Source: Torymus aiolomorphi
Lineage: Eukaryota > Arthropoda > Insecta > Hymenoptera > Torymidae
Length of the DNA stretch: 64,000 nt
Assembly (NCBI GenBank): GCA_036365515.1
Contig: CM070876.1
Coordinates: 125,375,810 to 125,439,809 of the forward strand
Direction: 5' to 3'
In this document: positions 1 through 11,432 of the stretch, in pieces
Layout: each line of letters begins with the position of its first letter
How positions within the stretch are numbered: position 1 is the first letter of the stretch
The notes under the pieces: model-generated
Told to the model about the DNA's origin: nothing
The model's input: the letters and a program-made list of their open reading frames with translations, nothing else
Databases searched by the model: none
Made by a program: the position numbers and the translations under genes

Positions 1-107
1 GGATCCTTCTACAACGGCGAGCTGCTCCGGGCGTAGTAGACGCCCGTATATTACCTTGCGCATCCCAGAGAGGGATTAATACCCTCTTTTAAATTCACCC
101 CGTTACA
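1..107 (+). repeat. 5' LTR, right-hand end only
   Basis: It matches 8540-8646 with two mismatches and no indels, and ends in CCCCGTTACA. The rest of this LTR lies outside the window. A short hairpin, ATCCC-AGAGA-GGGAT, lies at 62-75. Confidence 0.9.
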
Positions 108-109
108 AC

Positions 110-127
110 TGGCGCTCATTAACGTGT
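110..127 (+). other. tRNA primer-binding site of the gypsy element
   Basis: TGGCGCTCATTAACGTGT begins two bases after the LTR terminal CA. A primer site starts with TGG because it pairs with the CCA end of a tRNA. I did not identify the tRNA. Confidence 0.7.
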
Positions 128-615
128 TGCAGCATATTAGACTAGGGAACGGCGAACTTTATAGCAGTTAGCTAATTTTTGAAACAGGCCGAGACGCGCG
201 TTGCGAATAATTAATTATCGCGGTGATAATTATTACAAAGACTACAGTGGGTGCAAGGGTAACCAACTGGTGGTTCTAACCTTGCTCGGAGGAATTTACC
301 CGGTCTTCACGTAGTTAGCGAGGAACATTGCTTGTGAAGGCCGAGCATTTGTTGAAGTAATTAGCGAGGACGACAAAGACATTAGGTAGCAATTATTTAT
401 TATAATATAATATTTATTTAAAATTGTTCTATATAGGTCCTAGCGTTTTATCTCTTTGTTCGTCATCACACGTACACACCGGGGAGTAAACTAACGGATT
501 ACGCATCCAATATTTAAATATTGGGATTTCGTTTGGAATTTCGCGTTTAAGGGTCAATTCGCGAAGACACCTGCGCGGGGGATACTCTAAGGTGCGCGCG
601 CAGTAATTTTGGGAT

Positions 616-826
616 TGCGCATGCGCAGAATCCGAAAATGAAAAGTGAAAAATCACTATCGCGAATCCGTCTGCTCATCCCACGAGGAGGTGGGCACATT
701 CACTAATTTCGGTTTAGCGCATGCGCATAGGTCGAAAAATTAAATTTTTGTTTTTTTACGCGGAATCGTTTGCGCATGCGTCGGCGGTACTGACACATAA
801 AGTGATTTTAGTGCCGCGCATGCGCA
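616..826 (+). promoter_or_regulatory. Cluster of four GCGCATGCGC palindromes in the gypsy leader
   Basis: GCGCATGCGC or a near match occurs at 616-627, 716-727, 771-780 and 815-826. The surroundings are degenerate repeats: GAATCGTTTGCGC recurs near 763 and 862. The palindrome fits the vertebrate NRF-1 / insect EWG type site (YGCGCAYGCGCR). The cluster lies in the roughly 1-kb leader between primer site and gag, where gypsy elements can carry enhancer or insulator sites. The sequence match is seen; a regulatory role is inferred. Confidence 0.45.
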
Positions 827-1109
827 GCGCGCGGAAATCGCGGATTTTAGTCTTGACCGAGAATCGTTTGCGCGGGCGACATTACGCTTGCGCTATACGC
901 AAAAAGCGAAATAACCTCCAGGCAAGTGGGTAAAAGCGAGTTTACCTCGGTCTAGCGTAAAGACCAAACCACCAGTTGGGAGTGCGTTAACAACTGAGCC
1001 AGTGGTAATCCAGTAGGTACCTTGTGAAGGATACCACTGGCTGTGCGAAAACACTTTTCGAGTTTCGGGTATTTAATTAATAATCCCTTGCACATACAAA
1101 TAGCGAACG

Positions 1110-3012
1110 ATGTCTTACAACATCCAAGAAGCTGTGGAGGATTGTGTGAGGTCGCTCTCTCCAAGTGAGACCGACAGCTACCTGTCCGAGTTGCAATTGA
1201 GGCGACAGGACGCCTCGTTCTTAAACATGTACAGCTTAATCCAATGGGTGCTGGGAATTTATGCAGCTCAAGAGTTTGAGGAGCCTGAGGGGCCGAGCGA
1301 TGTAGTCGCTCGGAGGATGACGTTAAGAGAAAACCTCTTACGCAGAATCCTCTCAGAAGATGACGGCTCCTTCAAAGAAGCATACAATTGGGAACCACAT
1401 CCACTGGACGCCGTGCTCAGAGACGAGCAAATACGGCAAACACTGTTGAGGACAACGGCAGAGACTGTGCCCGACATACAGAACGCGACACACCCACACG
1501 CCACAGATAGAAACGAAGACATCGAGAACCAGACAGCAGCGACACACAACAACCTCTACGGCAGCAGGACGACGAAGATGAAGAAACTCGCAGCGAAGAT
1601 CAGCAAGCGCAGCCAGAAGAAAGGCTTCGCCTCCTGGCAACGGACGGCTCCGAATTCTGTATCCCGCGGGAAGTCGGCTCGCTATTAGCGGAGCTAATAG
1701 CAAAAGTCAAGTCACTGGAGGATCTAGTTCTGAACCAACAGCGACACGCCGCTTCCAGCACACACATTGCGGAACCCCAGCAAGGTCACAACGTGCAATT
1801 CGATGACACGTACACATCGTCAACGGCAACGATGCGTGAATCAGTTCGCCATCGACACCACCGCCAGCTCGGCGTGATGGGTCAGGCTGGTTCACAGGGA
1901 GTAAACACAGCCTGGGTGGGGGGTGACCGCCGAAGTTCGACGAGAGGCTCGAGCTGGCCGACATATGGCGCGCCAGGCGCGACAGGGAACTTCTCGAGGT
2001 CGAGTATGTTCCACTAGCGGGATATAGGCCAAATCGTCAGGAAATGGCAAATTCGATTCTCTGGTGCGAAGAGCCAGAATATCGACGTATTCCTGGCAAG
2101 GATTGAGGACTGTCGAGTCCTGGCAAACCTCTCCGAAGAAGAGGTGTTGTCGTCGCTATCAGAGCTGTTCCCTGGCACAGCGGCCACGTGGTACCGTAAC
2201 GAGAAAGAGAAGTGGGCCACGTGGCAAGATTTCGTGACTGCAGCGAAACGCTGGTACGGGACGACGAAGAGGTACCAGCAGCGGTTGATAGCAGAGGCGA
2301 ACAAGCGCACCCAAGGGGCGGACGAGGCCGTGAGAGACTATATCACGTGCCTCATCGCGATAGTGAGGAAAATATCGCCGCCTCCCAGCCTGAAGCAACA
2401 GCTGGACCAGCTGCACCGAAACCTACGGCCACAGCTGCAAGCGATGGTCCGTAGGTCAGACTTCAGCACAGTAGAGGAGCTACTGGAGTTGGCAGTGGAC
2501 GCGGAGCAAACCTTGGAGAATTCGAAGACGTTCCGACCTCCCCCACCGCCAACAGCGGCGCTACTGCCTGAAATGGCGTATAAACCGCCGGCAAACACCG
2601 ACGCGCCACGAAAGCCTAAAGGGTATGTCAAGGAAGGCAAAGTGGCTGCCGCGGTGGTCGAGAAGGACGCCAAGCCAGAGGGCTTGGAGGAAATGCTTCG
2701 GCGAGTGCTGAGCGAGCGTCTTTCCGACCGGCGAGGCTCCGAAGGAGAGCGCTTCGGGCGAAATACGCCCCCTGGACCGCGCAGAGGGCGCGGTAACCAG
2801 CCATCTGGGCGTGGCGGGGCAAGGAGGCCCCCAGAACCGAGGCAGGAGGCGAAGGCGACGAGCCCGCCGAACGGCTCGGCACCCTCGCAAGCCCTGAGGG
2901 TAACCCTCCAAAAGGGCCAAGGCCGCCGCTGAGTTGCTACTCATGCGGCCTTGTCGGCTATATAGCGCGCTATTGCCCTAATTGCGCGGGAAACGGGAAA
3001 GGGAGCGCGTAG
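1110..3012 (+). pseudogene. gag: gypsy gag, broken
   Basis: The frame opens at ATG 1110, shifts near 1565 into another frame, and meets a TAG at 2015-2017. It continues in that same frame through the capsid-like gag domain (FPGTAATWYRNEKEKW, then a conserved helical stretch to about 2455) and a basic, proline- and glycine-rich tail. A TGA at 2930 is followed one frame over by a zinc knuckle at about 2935-2985 whose histidine is replaced by tyrosine (CYSCGLVGYIARYC). The last shift could be a natural gag-pol junction. Gag would form the particle and bind RNA; this copy is unlikely to do so. Confidence 0.8.
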
Positions 3013-3119
3013 AGGGGATCACTACCGCCCCCCTTCCCGAAGAGGTCCCCAAAGGCGAAGATGTTTTGGCCGCGTGAGATAGCCGCCCCGCCGCGAAAGA
3101 ATCCGCGGCACCCTCGCCA

Positions 3120-5028
3120 GTTGCGAACCGAGGAGAGGCCTCGGCGAAGCAACTGACCGACGCAGAGACAAGGTGGTGGCTGCGAATTGAGGTCGGCGAG
3201 TTTAACCTCCGCGCGCTGTTGGATCCGGGAGCTTTCATGACGGTGATGGGCTCTGTCGGACTCCAACTAGCGACACCGGGAGTTCGTAGCGTCCAAAAAG
3301 AGACGGGTAAGGTTAGCGAATGGAAGCCGCAGCCCCTTGCTAGGCCACGTGATGCTGCCCATCATTGTGGCTGGCCTCACTCGCGATATCCGAGTCGCCA
3401 TAATGCCGAGCTTAGATGCCGACTGCTATTTAGGAGTCAATTTTGTACGAGCGTTCAGGGCCGTACTAGACCCGGATACGGATAGGCTATTCTGTAAGGA
3501 GACGGAAGCCTATGTCGAGCTGGAAGTAGCCAGCTTGACCCCTGATCCTAGCTCGGTAGCGGCAATTGGGCTCGAGGACGCTACAGACCTTCAGCGAGAG
3601 GAGCTGAAGGTCATGGTGGACGAGGTCCTAGGCAAGCTCCCGCCAGGACTAGGTTGCGTCAGAGGCATGGAGCATGAGATTCACGTAGGAAACGCTCGAC
3701 CAATCAAGCAGCGCCATTATCCAGTGTCGGATAAGGTGCAGGAGGAGATGCATCTCCAGGTTTGCGAAATGCTGAACCAAGGCATCATCGAGCCCTCCAA
3801 GAGTGGTTGGTCGAGCCCCGTCGTGATGACGCCGAAGAGCGACGGCACACGACGGTTCTGCAACGACCTGCGGAAGGTGAATGCAGTCACCGAACCCGAC
3901 GCCTACCCTCTGCCGAATATGCAAGATATTCTGCGGAAATTGAGGAAGACGAAGTTCATCTCCACGCTTGACCTCAAGAGCGCATATCATCAGATACCGT
4001 TAGCGGAGGAGGCGCGGCCCATCACCGCTTTCACGGTGCCGGGGCTGGGCCTGTTCCAGTTCCGGTGGATGCCGTACGGACTGATGAACGCGCCAGCTAC
4101 CTTCCAGCGGCTCATTGACCAAGTGCTCGGACCCGAGCTGCAGCCTTATGTCTACGCCTACCTCGACGACATCATCGTAGTCGCAGAAACGTTCGAGGAG
4201 CATAAGAAGTGCTTGAAAATGGTGTTGGAAAGGCTCGTCGCCGCTGAACTAACTCCCAACGCAGAAAAATGTGTTTTCTGCAAGCAAGAGGTAGCATATT
4301 TGGGCTTCTTGGTTAACCGGAACGGCACGAGGCCGAACCCGGCCAAGATTGAACCAATCAAGAATTTTCCGTAGCCGCAGAATCTGAGGCAGCTGCGCCG
4401 ATTCCTGGGTACTTTATCGTGGTATAGGAAGTTCATTCCGAACTATGTCACGATCACCGAGCCACTCACGAGTCTGACAAAGAAGAACCAGAAGTACGAG
4501 TGGCTCGATGAGCAGCAAAGCGCCTTCGAGCTGTTGAAGGCGATGATTATGATCGCTCCGCTCCTACATCGCCCTGACCCAAACGGCCTTTTCATCGTAC
4601 AGACAGATGCAAGCGATGTAGGCCTTGGCGCGGTGCTGCTACAGGAAGTAGAGACACAAGAGCGAGTGATCGAGTTCACTAGCCGGGTGTTAACTCCGGC
4701 GGAGCGAAACTATAGCGTCACGGAAAGGGAGTGCCTTACGGTTGTCTGGGCGATACAGAAGTTTCGCCCTTACATCGAAGGCTAAGAGTTTAAGGTTGTG
4801 ACAGACCACAGCAGTCTGCGGTGGCTCTGTCATATGAAAAACCCCACGAGCAGGCTCGCTCGGTGGGCGTTGGAGTTGCAAGGCCACCAGTTTTCAATAG
4901 AGCATCGAAAAGGCGCCTTGAACCACGTGGCCGACGCCCTCTCTCGGATGTACGAGGATGAGGAAGGCCCGAAGGTGGCAGCGGTGTCCTGGTCAACGGA
5001 CACCGAGGACACGTGGTATCGAGAGTGA
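3120..5028 (+). pseudogene. pol: gypsy pol: protease, reverse transcriptase, RNase H, broken
   Basis: The protease site near 3217-3235 reads LLDPGA, so the usual S/T after the catalytic Asp is proline. Reverse transcriptase runs from about 3600 to 4400 with FCNDLRKVN, TLDLKSAYHQI, QFRWMPYGLMNAPATFQ and the active-site YLDD near 4160. RNase H follows with QTDASDVGLGAVLL near 4603 and TDHSSLRW near 4801. One frame from 3337 onward is cut by TAG 4372, TAA 4783 and TGA 5026. The catalytic Asp residues of RT remain but the stops separate it from RNase H. Confidence 0.88.
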
Positions 5029-6341
5029 AGCGCCAAGGTCCGGGAGCAATCCAACGATTTTCCAACCTACAAGCTCGTCGCGGGCAACCTTTACCGCTAT
5101 CGACCGAACCCGGACATAGATGCGACCCTCGGCGACGATGAGGATGCCTGGAAGCTGGTAGTACCAGAAGAGCATCGTCGCAAGGTGTTGCAAGAGCGCC
5201 ATGACGACGCCACCGCGTCATCTCGGACGAGAAAAGATGTCTGCCAGAGTAGCCCTGCGCTACTACTGGCCACGTTACTACGCGGAAACGCAAGAGTACG
5301 TGCGCAACTGCGAAACGTGCCAGCGGTTTAAGGTAGAACAACGGGCTCCAGCCGGCCTCATTGGTAGACGAGTCGTCGACAGACCCTGGCAGGTTGTCGC
5401 TGGAGACATAATCGGACCGCTGCCTCGCACCTCTAAAGGTTTTGAATACATTGTGGTGTTTCAAGACCTTTTCTCCAGGTGGGCGGAGGCTTCGCCGATA
5501 CGTAAAGCTAACACAAGGCGGTGGTAGGAGAATTGGATCGGAAGGTTCTCCTCCGATTCGGTTGCCCAGAAGTGTTCCTCTCTGATAACGACACCGAGTT
5601 CAAGAACCGTGTCGTAGCGGACTTCCTTAGGGAGCGAGGTGTGCATCACACCAATACTTCCACCTACCACCCACAGGCTAATCCGGTGGAGCGCGCCAAT
5701 CGTACCTTAAAAACGATGGTCGCCTGTTACCTTAAGGACCGACACACCACATGGGACGAGAAGCTTCCGGAACTTCTCTTCGCCATGAACACTGCGGTGC
5801 ATAGCTCTACCGGAGTCAGCCCCGCCATGTTGCTTTACGGTAGGCAGCCAGAGCCCCCTGGCACGCAGCGCAGGATGCAGGAGGTTGCGGCAGAAGCCCC
5901 GGCGCAAGAAGAAAGTTTGGCTCGCTGGAAGGAGCGGCTTCACGCCCTTCCAGACCTCCAAGGACTCCAGGACCGCCAAGCTAGCTATTACGATGCGGGC
6001 AGGCGAGAGCCAAACTTCAAGCCGGGAAACAGAGTCTGGAAACGCAGCCACACCCTCTCCTCGGCCCCTCGGCCGCAAAAGGAATCGCAGCTAAGCTGGC
6101 CCTGAAGTTTGAGGAGCCGTACTGGATTACGGCCGTGCTAGGCTCCAACACCTACAGACTAGTAGGTGAGGGCGGCCAAATTGAGGAGATGGTGGCTGCA
6201 GACCAGCTTAAGCACTATTACGGTGAGTCGCCTGAGTCGATTGAAGTCCACGTGGAAGGCGCCTCCGAGACGGTGCCCGCGGGGGGGGCGTCTCTCCGGA
6301 GACATGAGCGGCCCCCAACGATACGCGGGGGAGACCGCTGA
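5029..6341 (+). pseudogene. int: gypsy integrase, broken
   Basis: The zinc-binding domain shows HLGREK and NCETCQRFK near 5224-5332. The core keeps all three acidic residues: D in VVAGDIIGPL (about 5400), D in LSDNDTEF (about 5585) and E in PVERANRTLK (about 5690). Frameshifts lie near 5200, 5520 and 6060. The C-terminal part (FEEPYWITAVLGSNTYRLV, about 6108) resembles the usual gypsy C-terminal domain; I see no chromodomain. Confidence 0.85.
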
Positions 6342-6497
6342 GAGCGCGCGGCGCACCTACGGTTCCCGCCGAACCCCCTTCGGTAGGACAGAGAGCCCTG
6401 AATGCTCCTCGTAGGGGACGCGGTCATCCTCGCAAGTCTCCGTAGCGTTGCGAGCAGATAACGTGAACACTGGCCTAACCTGAGATCTCCTTTTCAA

Positions 6498-7385
6498 ATG
6501 CTGGAGATTCCTGAGGACGCGTTCGAGCGGGCCATGGCTGGTCTCATCGACCTCGGCCTGGGCAAGCCCGTAGAGGGCGTAGCGCTGGCCGCGCTTCACC
6601 TCCTCCGGCAACAACGCCGACGCAGAGAAGAAGAGGCCCTCGAGCGGCTCCGCGAGCAGCCCTACATCGAGAAGGTGGACGACGCGGAGGTCGACCAGGC
6701 CCGCTCCAGCTCCGGGGTGCCCCGCACCGCCGCCCGAGAGAGACTCGCGGCCCCACCAGCCGGCGCCATCCCGGCTCCAGCCCCAAGGGTGACGCGGGAC
6801 GTGGGCGTCCAGGCTAGCCCGGCCTCATTGCCGGACAGACTCAGCTGGGAGGAGCTGGAGAGCGGGCTCCTGGAAGCCAGGGCGCTCGACTACCCCGCCC
6901 GCCAGTGCCGAACGGAGACCTTTGAGGCCCTCGAGCGTTACCTGGGCACGTGCGCCCGGCCCCACGCCTCCGCAGTCTACTGGCAGCGCCTTATTGCGGC
7001 TAAGCGGGAGGAGGAAGAGGTGGTCTCGGCCTGGAAGGCCGACCGACGCGTCCGCCTCCAGCGCGAGCCAGAGGCTGAGGAGGAGCGCGTCCGCGCCCAG
7101 CTGGCGCAGGAGCTGGAGGAAGCGCGCGACAGACGCCGTACGGAGAAAGCTGCCCGCACCAGGTCGGAGGAAGCGCGGCGGGCCGAAGAACGGGCGGCAG
7201 TCGGGCTGGGAATCGCGGAGGAGCGATCCCGGGGACCGCGGCCGAACCCCCCTGGATCGGGTCGCACCCGCTACTGCTACGTCTACCGGTGGCCGGCGTC
7301 AGGGTGCCCCGAAAGTGCCCGAACGCGGCGGCCCATCCACCCAAGCCGGATGCGCCTCCCCGTGGCTAGCCCGGGGAGGGCTTGA
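6498..7385 (+). CDS. Extra 3' ORF of the gypsy element, unknown function
   Basis: This 295-codon frame sits between integrase and the 3' LTR. It is very rich in Arg, Glu and Ala, with two strongly charged helical stretches (RQQRRRREEEALERLREQ near residue 38 and a long E/R run around residues 175-235) that look like coiled coil, separated by a proline/alanine linker. I see no signal peptide, transmembrane segment or furin site, so it does not look like an envelope protein. It is uninterrupted although gag-pol upstream is broken. GC-rich sequence makes long chance frames more likely, so translation is not certain. I do not recognise a family. Confidence 0.45.
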   Translation: MLEIPEDAFERAMAGLIDLGLGKPVEGVALAALHLLRQQRRRREEEALERLREQPYIEKVDDAEVDQARSSSGVPRTAARERLAAPPAGAIPAPAPRVTRDVGVQASPASLPDRLSWEELESGLLEARALDYPARQCRTETFEALERYLGTCARPHASAVYWQRLIAAKREEEEVVSAWKADRRVRLQREPEAEEERVRAQLAQELEEARDRRRTEKAARTRSEEARRAEERAAVGLGIAEERSRGPRPNPPGSGRTRYCYVYRWPASGCPESARTRRPIHPSRMRLPVASPGRA

Positions 7386-7672
7386 CTTAGGGCCCGAGGG
7401 CCCCGAACCGAAGGACTTGTACATTTTTTTTTTGTAAATATTTTGTATCTGGTTTATTTTGTATATACTATTCTGTTGTACCGAGGTAAACCGGTGAATA
7501 ATGCCCCAGAGGCTACAATAAAGGGAAGAGCCTCCACCTAACTCGTTGTTTTCATCTTATTTCTGCGTCCTTTATACCGCGCAGCGAGATTTGAATCTCG
7601 CGCGTCTGCACGTATAGCGACTCTCCGCGCGCCAAGCGGGACGCGCGAGAGGCGGAGCAAGAAGAAGGAGGA

Positions 7673-8646
7673 TGACGCCGCGACTCTCCGAAGGGACGCC
7701 GCGGCCATTTTTCCTCAGTCTGATCCTGCCGCGCAACAGGTGCGCACGTGCCCCACCAGTGCCGCCTCACGCCCAACGCCCTGTGCCCTCCGCGCCTCCG
7801 AGCTACCGCCAGACCAGCAGTGACGCAACGCCGGCTGCCCCCACTAGCCCGGCCACTCCGCCAGCAAGGAGAAGAGAGTGAGAGAGGGAACGAGAGGGAG
7901 AGTCAGCGGCAGCAGAGGCTCGAGCAGCCACGAGGCCCGACGCCTCAATGCGAGGAGGCGAGAGCGAGAGAGTGAGAGAGAGAGAGAGAGGATCTCTGTG
8001 CGCGAGCTGGCCAGCTCAAAAGTAAGTCTAGCACTTTTATATCTGCCGCGTAGGTTTGGCGTGCGACCGGCCGGCTCCGCGTAAGTCTCGGCCTGTGCGC
8101 GTGTGTTTTGTAGTAGTTTGTTCGGGCTTCGCGCCCCTTAGCGCGAAATCCTTTGGTTTTAATAAAGCCTTTTATTTTATCTAATTGCTGGAGTCACGCG
8201 TTCTTTATTGTGCGAGTAACCGTTCCCTATCTTCCCGAATACCGCCCTCTACCTTTTCAGCAGCTGCAGCTAGTCGGAGGCATCACCTCCTAGAGGAGCA
8301 ACGTCAACGGGGAAATTGTAAATTAAAGTCGCTCAGGTTAACCTGAGCGGCGTTGTACGGGAACACAGGCGAGTGTAGGCAAGGCTAGTTCATAGCTAGC
8401 CGCCGGTGATTCGTGCGCCGAAGTTGGTAGCAGCGGCAGAGCGGAGCGCCGGCTCTAGTAGAAAGCGGCCTAAGCTTTCTACAGTGAAAGCCGGGCGCGC
8501 TTGTTCTGAGCCTGCGCTATCGCGCTCCGGCCGGCCTACGGGTCCTTCTACAACGGCGAGCTGCTCCGGGCGTAGTAAACGCCCGTATATTACCTTGCGC
8601 ATCCCAGAGAGGGATTAATACCCTCTTTTAAATTCACCCCGTTACA
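7673..8646 (+). repeat. 3' LTR of the gypsy element (left edge uncertain)
   Basis: The right edge is fixed by the match to bases 1-107 and ends in CA. For the left edge I prefer TG at 7673 because it follows a polypurine tract, AAGAAGAAGGAGGA (7659-7672); TG at 7383 after GGGGAGGG is an alternative. A polyadenylation signal AATAAA is at 8161-8166, and another AATAAA lies outside the preferred edge at 7517. A GA-rich stretch is at 7870-7990. Flanking bases 8647 onward begin GGGTA; the other flank is outside the window, so no target duplication can be read. Confidence 0.65.
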
Positions 8647-8805
8647 GGGTATACATTGGCAAATATGTAATACTCGATAATAGTAGGTTTTCAACATTAT
8701 ATCAATATTGTAACACATACATCAAGCAAAAACCGCTGCCAATTCTTTGGCACGTAGCTTTCTCAAATTAATTTATCTATACCTTTTATTAAATTTAAAT
8801 TCTAA

Positions 8806-9220
8806 AAATAAAAATAAAGATAATCACTTGAAAATTTAAACAAATATAGTCTTTGATGAATGTAATAAGTGGATAAAATTTTAAGTTGATAAATAAAATA
8901 TTCTCTGAGAAAATGCGATTCAACAATATTTTTAAAAAATGTTTAACTTCAAATATCTTTGGTCATAATGAACCGATTTTTTCGGGTAACGATCTCGGTT
9001 CGAAGATATAAAAAAGATATCTCTGTGCCAAATTTTAAGGCGATTGGTTGACTTTTACTCCTATTATCGTCAGAGAAAGAAAATGCACTTATTTTCGTAA
9101 ATATTTTTTTTCTCGAAAATAAATAAAGATAATAACTTGAAATTTGAACCAAATATAGTCTTCGATGAATGTAATAAGTGGTTAAAATTTCAAGTAGATA
9201 AATACAATATATTTTGAGAA
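8806..9220 (+). repeat. Two diverged direct repeats of about 105 bp
   Basis: 8806-8910 and 9116-9220 share the order GATAAT-ACTTGAAA, CAAATATAGTCTT, GATGAATGTAATAAGTGG and GATAAATA-AATAT, about 310 bp apart. The spacer holds GGTTCGAAGATAT and other AT-rich sequence without a frame. I see no gene in 8647-10250. Confidence 0.6.
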
Positions 9221-9530
9221 ATTAATTTATGAAATATGAAAAGGTTTTCCTTAATAACAAATGACAGACTAAAGGTAATTTAACATTTTAAAAAAGAAAT
9301 TGTAGGTAATTTAACGACCTTCCAAAAGAAACTAATGATATTAAGTTATAAATATTGTAACATATTAAAATATAAGAAAAACGAAAATTTCAAAATCATT
9401 TTTTGATATTAAACAAAAGAAAACGCACAAAATCCAAAAATAAGTTATGGCATCTGATTCTATATGAAAACGAAGAGAATAAGCTTTGTCTCACGAAAAT
9501 CGATTGATTGGTTCAACAGTTATAGCCAGT

Positions 9531-9624
9531 ACACACACATGCGTACACACGCACACATGCATACACGCACGCACACACGCGCACACACGCACGTACACAC
9601 GCGCACACACACACATACAGACAC
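9531..9624 (+). repeat. (CA)n-rich microsatellite
   Basis: An imperfect CA repeat broken by CG and TG steps. The short frames across it encode only His/Thr/Arg repeats and are not genes. Confidence 0.9.
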
Positions 9625-10160
9625 GAAAACATTTTTGCTCAAAATCCTCAAATATTGGTACCAAAAGTCTTAAAACATGTTTTTAAATATTTTTTGGTTC
9701 AAAAATATTTTTCACCATTAGAAAGCTTCCTCTTTGAGGAAGCAATAAAATTTTAGATACATAGTTACGAATATTTATAGCAAAATTAAGGAAAAAGATA
9801 CTATAATTATGTCGTTTTAGTATAGACAACTACACAAAAAAGTTATCTCAAAGCGGGATATCTAATTTTTAAATAAATAATTATTAAAATCGATCTGTTA
9901 AGTATTAACGTTATTCATGAATGTATAAGAAGTATGTATGAATGTTAGTTTTCTTACTATTAACTCAAAAAATGTCCGCTCGCCAACCCCCATGCATAGC
10001 GTGAATTGTTAAAAAAAAATATTATAGCAAAAGCTAATACAATTGGAAATTGAATTTTGTTTTTTAAATCTAGAAATATTTATGATGTTTTTCTCTATTT
10101 AAAAAAAAATTCTGTTCTCTTATTAAAATTGTTAGATATGCTTGAATAAAATTATGGAAT

Positions 10161-10204
10161 ATATTTATATATATATATATATATAAAAAAAAAAAAAAAA
10201 AAAA
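10161..10204 (+). repeat. (TA)n followed by an A20 run
   Basis: This simple repeat lies just before the Helitron reading frame. It may mark the 5' side of the element, but I could not find a Helitron terminus. Confidence 0.8.
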
Positions 10205-10250
10205 CGTTTTTTGTCATTTTGAATATTTGCTTTAGATAAATTTAAATACA

Positions 10251-11432
10251 ATGGGTTTGACCGAAAAACAAAAATTAGTTGTAAAAAGGATTGGGTCATG
10301 TACTGGTGATGAATCTCTGTTAAATGATGAACATATTTTGGGATTTAATAACATACTTAAAAATTGTTCATCTTTCAATATGCAATCGTCGCTATTGGTT
10401 CAAAAACCTTATAATATCATTTCAATACCAATTAATTGTGAATATATACAATTACTATTCTCAGGTAATTCTAAAAAAGGTCATTGGATTTGTATTTACT
10501 ATAGCAATAACATTGTACATGTTTATGATAGTCTTAATGGTAAATGCTTAAAAGAAGAAGATAAAGTTTTCATCAATAGATTATTTCCAAACAATCCTGA
10601 ATTAAAAGTTACTTCCGAAACAGTACAGTCACAAACTAATTCTTATGATTGCAGAATTTTCGCGATAGCTATTGCGATTTCTATTCTCTTTAATATATGT
10701 CCATGTATCTTATCTTTTGATATTTCTCAAATGCAATTACATTTGTTAAAAATATTTGAAACACGTACCATAAGAATGTTTCCACTTTCTCAAAATTCTG
10801 CCTATGAATATATAAATTATGATTTTTCATTGATACCGATAAGAAGATCTATCATTCATAAATATGTTTTTGTCGAACAAAAATTACATTTTAATGCTGA
10901 AGAAATTAATATGATAGAAAGAAATATTCAAGCACGATTAATTTTTGAACAAAATAAAATTATGAACTTGTATAGTAGATATAATAAATCTTGTACAGAG
11001 TCCATTATTCCAATGGAAATAGATGATGGAAATGCATCTTTCAATTCATTGCATTACAATGATATAATTTTGGAAAATACTGCTTCAGAAAAGGTGTCGT
11101 TGCCAAGTAAAAATGACATTTGTAAAAATAAGGATAGGAATAGAGTAATAAATAATAGCGACTACGTATACGAAGATGAACCTGAAAAGATTTTATTGCA
11201 CAACAAAAATGTTACTTGTGAAAATATGAATGAAGAAACAGAAGATGATAATAATTTAAAAACAAGAAAACAGGTATCAGCAAAAATGCAAAACATGGGG
11301 AGTGATGAATTTAAAAAATTTCATGAAAAAGAAGCATTACGGAAAAAAGAAACTTACTGGAAAAGTAAAAAGGAAAGTTCTAATAAATTGGAAGTAATAA
11401 AAATAAAAAGAAATACACGAAAAACAGAATAA
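10251..11432 (+). CDS. Ulp1-like (C48) cysteine protease domain at Helitron N-terminus
   Basis: This 393-codon frame holds the order expected of Ulp1/SENP peptidases: His78 in KKGHWICIYY, Asp93 in HVYDSLNGK, Gln128 and Cys134 in QTNSYDCRIFAIA. The Gln-to-Cys spacing of six matches that family. The residue after Cys is Arg where Gly is usual, which may weaken activity. The C-terminal third is acidic and then lysine-rich, running into the basic repeats downstream. Ulp1 enzymes cleave SUMO-type tags; proteases of this type are also carried by some DNA transposons. The frame is open to TAA 11430 and probably continued in the ancestor. Confidence 0.7.
   Translation: MGLTEKQKLVVKRIGSCTGDESLLNDEHILGFNNILKNCSSFNMQSSLLVQKPYNIISIPINCEYIQLLFSGNSKKGHWICIYYSNNIVHVYDSLNGKCLKEEDKVFINRLFPNNPELKVTSETVQSQTNSYDCRIFAIAIAISILFNICPCILSFDISQMQLHLLKIFETRTIRMFPLSQNSAYEYINYDFSLIPIRRSIIHKYVFVEQKLHFNAEEINMIERNIQARLIFEQNKIMNLYSRYNKSCTESIIPMEIDDGNASFNSLHYNDIILENTASEKVSLPSKNDICKNKDRNRVINNSDYVYEDEPEKILLHNKNVTCENMNEETEDDNNLKTRKQVSAKMQNMGSDEFKKFHEKEALRKKETYWKSKKESSNKLEVIKIKRNTRKTE

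Larger units (their letters stand above)
1..8646 (+). mobile_element. Ty3/gypsy LTR retrotransposon with extra 3' ORF
   Basis: Bases 1-107 and 8540-8646 match without gaps with only two differences, so they are the ends of two LTRs; the window starts inside the 5' LTR. A primer site follows at 110. The order is gag, protease, reverse transcriptase, RNase H, integrase, then an additional ORF before the 3' LTR. PR-RT-RH-IN order is the Ty3/gypsy arrangement. gag-pol carries several stops and frameshifts, so this copy cannot move by itself. The LTR ends being nearly identical suggests a recent insertion, which contrasts with the amount of damage in pol. Confidence 0.9.

Noticed and set aside
6977..7344. 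Antisense frames over the gypsy third ORF
   Set aside because: Shadows of an Arg/Glu-rich GC-rich gene.
6498..7385. Envelope gene for the gypsy third ORF
   Set aside because: No signal peptide, transmembrane segment or cleavage site.
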